Shown here one piece after another: positions 61,890 through 64,000 of a stretch of DNA of 64,000 nucleotides (within the stretch, counting starts at the first letter, position 1; every line of letters begins with the position of its first letter). The position numbers and the translations under genes are program-made. Under the pieces are notes generated by a model that was not told where the DNA came from, did not search any database, and was given only the letters and a program-made list of their open reading frames with translations. This DNA comes from Candidatus Heimdallarchaeota archaeon (GTDB lineage: Archaea; Asgardarchaeota; Heimdallarchaeia; Heimdallarchaeales; Heimdallarchaeaceae). The stretch spans positions 1 through 64,000 of the forward strand of contig DAOVER010000015.1 in the NCBI GenBank assembly GCA_030668875.1. The letters are read 5' to 3'.

Positions 61890-63074
61890 ATGAAATATGA
61901 TTTTGATAAAATTATTGATCGCAAAGGTACTCATGCAATAAAATGGGATAAACATTTACTTGAAGAGTTTTTTGGCACTTCTGATGTGCTTCCTCTATGG
62001 GTTGCTGATATGGATTTTCAATGCCCACAACCCTTGATAGAAGCAATGAAACAAAAAGCTGAGGAAGGAATATATGGTTATAGTTGGCATAAAACTCCTG
62101 AATACTTTGATGCAGTTACAAGTTGGATGAAACGAAGACATAATTGGGAAATCGAGAAAGAATGGATAGTTTATAGCCCTGGTATAGTGCCAGCAATTAA
62201 TGTCATGATTCGTTCCTTTACTCATGCTGGTGACAAGATAATTGTACAATCTCCAGTTTATTATCCATTCTTTTCAACCATAGAAAATAATGGAAGGCGT
62301 ATCCAAAATAATCAACTTGTTTATGAAAACAATAAATACTTATTCGACTTTGATGATTTTGAAGAAAAAGCTAAAGATCCATTAACTAAAATGTTTATTT
62401 TATGCAGTCCACATAATCCTGTTGGAAGAGTATGGACAAAAGAGGAGTTGAAAAAACTTGGCGACATATGTTTAGAAAATGATGTATTAATTATTTCTGA
62501 TGAAATTCATCATGATCTTATTCTACCTGGATATGAACACACAGTATTTTCTAAGATAAGTGGAGATTATAATGATCACACTATTATCTGCACAGCACCA
62601 AGCAAAACATTCAACATTGCTGGACTTCAAACTTCCAACATTATTATACCGAACAAAAAATTACTAGATACTTTCACCCAAGGTATGTCTGGGAGAAACA
62701 GTCTTGGTATCCCGAATGCTTTTGGAATAAGTTCTCTTATCAGTGCTTATAATGAAGGTGAGGAGTGGTTAGAACAAGTAATGAAGTATGTTCATGAGAA
62801 CTTCAAATTCCTAAAAACTTATCTTGAAGAGCATTTACCAGATGTTCATATGGTTAATCCCGAGGGTACTTATCTTGCTTGGGTTGATTTCTCAAGTTTA
62901 GGTATGAATGATGAAGAAAGGAGAGAATTCTTGCTTCATAAAGCTAAAGTTGCCTTAGATGGCGGTACAATGTTTGGAAAAGGTGGAGAAGGATTCGAAA
63001 GAATAAATGTTGCGTGTCCAAGAAGTATCCTTGAAGAATGTATGGATAGACTTGTGAATACGTTAAGAAAATAA
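61890..63074 (+). CDS. MalY/PatB-type PLP-dependent C-S lyase / aminotransferase
   Basis: 394 aa fold-type I PLP enzyme. Start matches PatB: LPLWVADMDFQCPQPLIEAM and GIYGYSWH. Core: CSPHNPVGRVWTKEEL, IISDEIHHDLI, and the Schiff-base Lys in APSKTFNIAGLQ. Known members cleave cystathionine or cysteine conjugates (beta C-S lyase), some act as aminotransferases. The particular substrate is uncertain. Confidence 0.9.
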   Translation: MKYDFDKIIDRKGTHAIKWDKHLLEEFFGTSDVLPLWVADMDFQCPQPLIEAMKQKAEEGIYGYSWHKTPEYFDAVTSWMKRRHNWEIEKEWIVYSPGIVPAINVMIRSFTHAGDKIIVQSPVYYPFFSTIENNGRRIQNNQLVYENNKYLFDFDDFEEKAKDPLTKMFILCSPHNPVGRVWTKEELKKLGDICLENDVLIISDEIHHDLILPGYEHTVFSKISGDYNDHTIICTAPSKTFNIAGLQTSNIIIPNKKLLDTFTQGMSGRNSLGIPNAFGISSLISAYNEGEEWLEQVMKYVHENFKFLKTYLEEHLPDVHMVNPEGTYLAWVDFSSLGMNDEERREFLLHKAKVALDGGTMFGKGGEGFERINVACPRSILEECMDRLVNTLRK

Positions 63075-63218
63075 ACGTTCAATTGATTAATCAAATCATT
63101 AATGAATTGTTACTTAATACTATCCATATAAATCTAGATACAACATCACGTTACTTTTTTAAGTAACCTAAATATCTTTGTTGTGTGACTTTTGTCATAA
63201 ATGAAAAAAGTGATTAAA

Positions 63219-63401
63219 ATGGTTGAAGTAGTAGATTTTCTATTAACTTTCTTTCTAGGCACATTTGGAATATACAGATTTTACAAAGGATACAAAAAGA
63301 CAGGTATCCTCTGGCTATTTACACTAGGTCTATTAGGAATAGGTTGGCTTGTTGATTTGATTTATGTTATTCAAGACAAAGAGCTAATGTGGCCAAACTA
63401 A
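63219..63401 (+). CDS. TM2-domain protein
   Basis: About 60 aa, starting MVEVVDFLLTFFLGTFGIYR (ATG 63219, with GTGAT upstream; ATG 63201 is also possible). The TM2 family layout (FFLG-x-x-G-x-(H/Y)RFY, then two helices and WLVDLIYV) is complete. Function unknown in archaea. Stands alone. Confidence 0.8.
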   Translation: MVEVVDFLLTFFLGTFGIYRFYKGYKKTGILWLFTLGLLGIGWLVDLIYVIQDKELMWPN

Positions 63402-63443
63402 AAAAAAATTTCTTTTTTACTTTTTTTTTATATTAAAATTTGA

Positions 63444-63710
63444 CTATTCCTCTTGAAAGTTTATTCTATCTGGAGTTATGATTTCTTCTTCCGGGAATAT
63501 TATTTGTTCAGTTCCATCCTCATTAAAATCCTTTAGTTCTGTTCTATAATATTCTGTCCAATTGTGCCAGCATCCCTTTTTGCATACATAAGTAACATGA
63601 TATATTTTATAGAAAATTCCTTGATCATGATGATATGTCTCTTTTCTCTCTAATATTGATACACCTTCTGTATGACAATTAACGCATTTCTTTCTCTCTA
63701 AGGATGACAT
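63444..63710 (-). CDS. Small zinc-binding hypothetical protein
   Basis: About 88 aa from MSSLERKK (ATG 63710); a 14-residue upstream extension (from 63752) looks non-homologous. CVNCHTEG and CKKGCWHNW give C-x2-C-H ... C-x3-C-x-H, a possible zinc site. The tail is acidic (FNEDGTEQIIFPEEEI). No family recognised. Confidence 0.55.
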   Translation of the reverse strand: MSSLERKKCVNCHTEGVSILERKETYHHDQGIFYKIYHVTYVCKKGCWHNWTEYYRTELKDFNEDGTEQIIFPEEEIITPDRINFQEE

Positions 63711-63882
63711 AGTTAATTGAATTTGAAAGTGTAACAATTTAAAACTTGTCAAAGTATCAACTGGTTTATGCTATGTCTCCACTAATCGCTTTCCACACAG
63801 TTTTTGTAATTTGCATATTCTGAATAGCTACTACTGTTAAATCAATTACTATTATCTCTTATTCAGATTAGAGAAAGAAAAC

Positions 63883-64000
63883 CTAAACTGGACTACTAGA
63901 AAGAGGATAAATGTCTTCTGCTCCAGCAGAACCATCAATGGAGTAATTTCCACTTGACCAGTCGTTCCAGAAGTTTCCTTCTAGTAAATCGACATCATAC
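63883..64000 (-). CDS. NosD-like beta-helix protein, C-terminal end only (5' outside window)
   Basis: The minus frame from the right edge reads YDVDLLEGNFWNDWSSGNYS, then IDGSAGAEDIYPLSS, and stops at TAG (63885-63883). This matches the C-terminal part of the beta-helix genes at 45729 (TLEGNFWSDFESGDYEIDG) and 52724 (TLEGNYWSDW). The rest lies beyond the window. Confidence 0.8.
   Translation of the reverse strand, partial: YDVDLLEGNFWNDWSSGNYSIDGSAGAEDIYPLSSSPV

Noticed and set aside
61995-62249. Minus-strand frame inside the PatB-like gene
   Set aside because: Shadow of a well-supported PLP enzyme.
1-64000. CRISPR array, tRNA or rRNA genes
   Set aside because: No regularly spaced repeats of 25-40 bp and no clover-leaf or conserved rRNA sequence were seen on either strand by reading; a tool such as tRNAscan-SE would be the decisive check.

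Overview
The window is AT-rich (roughly one third G+C by eye) and archaeal in style. Promoters have BRE/TATA-like boxes (for example CTTATAAATA) about 20-30 nt before start codons, several genes look leaderless, and GGTGA or GGAG ribosome-binding sites appear in front of others. Secreted proteins carry an N-terminal signal and a C-terminal membrane anchor with a basic tail, and Fe-S assembly is a minimal SufC-SufB pair. A membrane-anchored RING-finger protein and two longin-like proteins point to an Asgard archaeon (Heimdall/Gerd/Loki-like). That placement is inference from gene content; no rRNA or tRNA was found to confirm it.

Layout. 1-5.3 kb: 3' part of a TnpB gene, the RING protein, a YwbE-like gene and the TldD/TldE protease pair. 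5.5-13.5 kb: a large polytopic membrane protein with a zinc ribbon, then two paralogous longin-like proteins separated by a complete IS481-type element (TIRs and 16-bp target duplication visible) and an HGSNAT-like membrane acyltransferase. 13.7-16.3 kb: SufC, SufB and a methyltransferase. 16.4-21.4 kb (minus): a small membrane protein, an MFS carrier and a CydDC-like ABC exporter pair. 21.6-25.6 kb: an iron-uptake operon (FeoA, FeoA, FeoB, a 4-TM protein and a FeoC-like protein) with a divergent DtxR-type regulator and two tandem palindromic operators. 25.8-33.5 kb: an ABC-2 pair, three NAD(P)-dependent oxidoreductase-like genes, a methyltransferase and an ATC-hydrolase-like gene.

33.6-39.9 kb is the most unusual stretch. 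Seven consecutive paralogous genes encode about 150-170 aa, three-TM proteins with a conserved polar N-terminus and a conserved YGVY-like motif near the C-terminus. The last five of these run with overlaps or short gaps into a radical-SAM/SPASM enzyme and a methyltransferase with a TPR-like tail. It looks like a maturation system acting on small membrane proteins. 40.0-44.2 kb holds a glycyl-radical enzyme, its activase and an FMN split-barrel-like protein in one operon.

44.2-56.4 kb (mostly minus) is a cell-surface region. It has NosD-like beta-helix proteins, GNAT acetyltransferases and family-5-like solute-binding proteins whose segments appear circularly permuted: the segment normally at the C-terminus comes first. 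One short paralogue keeps only what should be the second lobe and has a ruined ancestral start. 56.5-64 kb contains a HEAT-repeat protein, a membrane-anchored unknown, two GNAT-type paralogues, an SDR, a MalY/PatB-type C-S lyase, a TM2 protein, a zinc-binding protein and the edge of another beta-helix gene.

Together the genes suggest an anaerobic, iron-requiring archaeon with radical chemistry (glycyl radical, radical SAM), peptide uptake or sensing at the surface, and eukaryote-like regulatory domains. Two relic genes (45.6 and 32.2 kb) and a TnpB remnant show ongoing gene decay and transposition.
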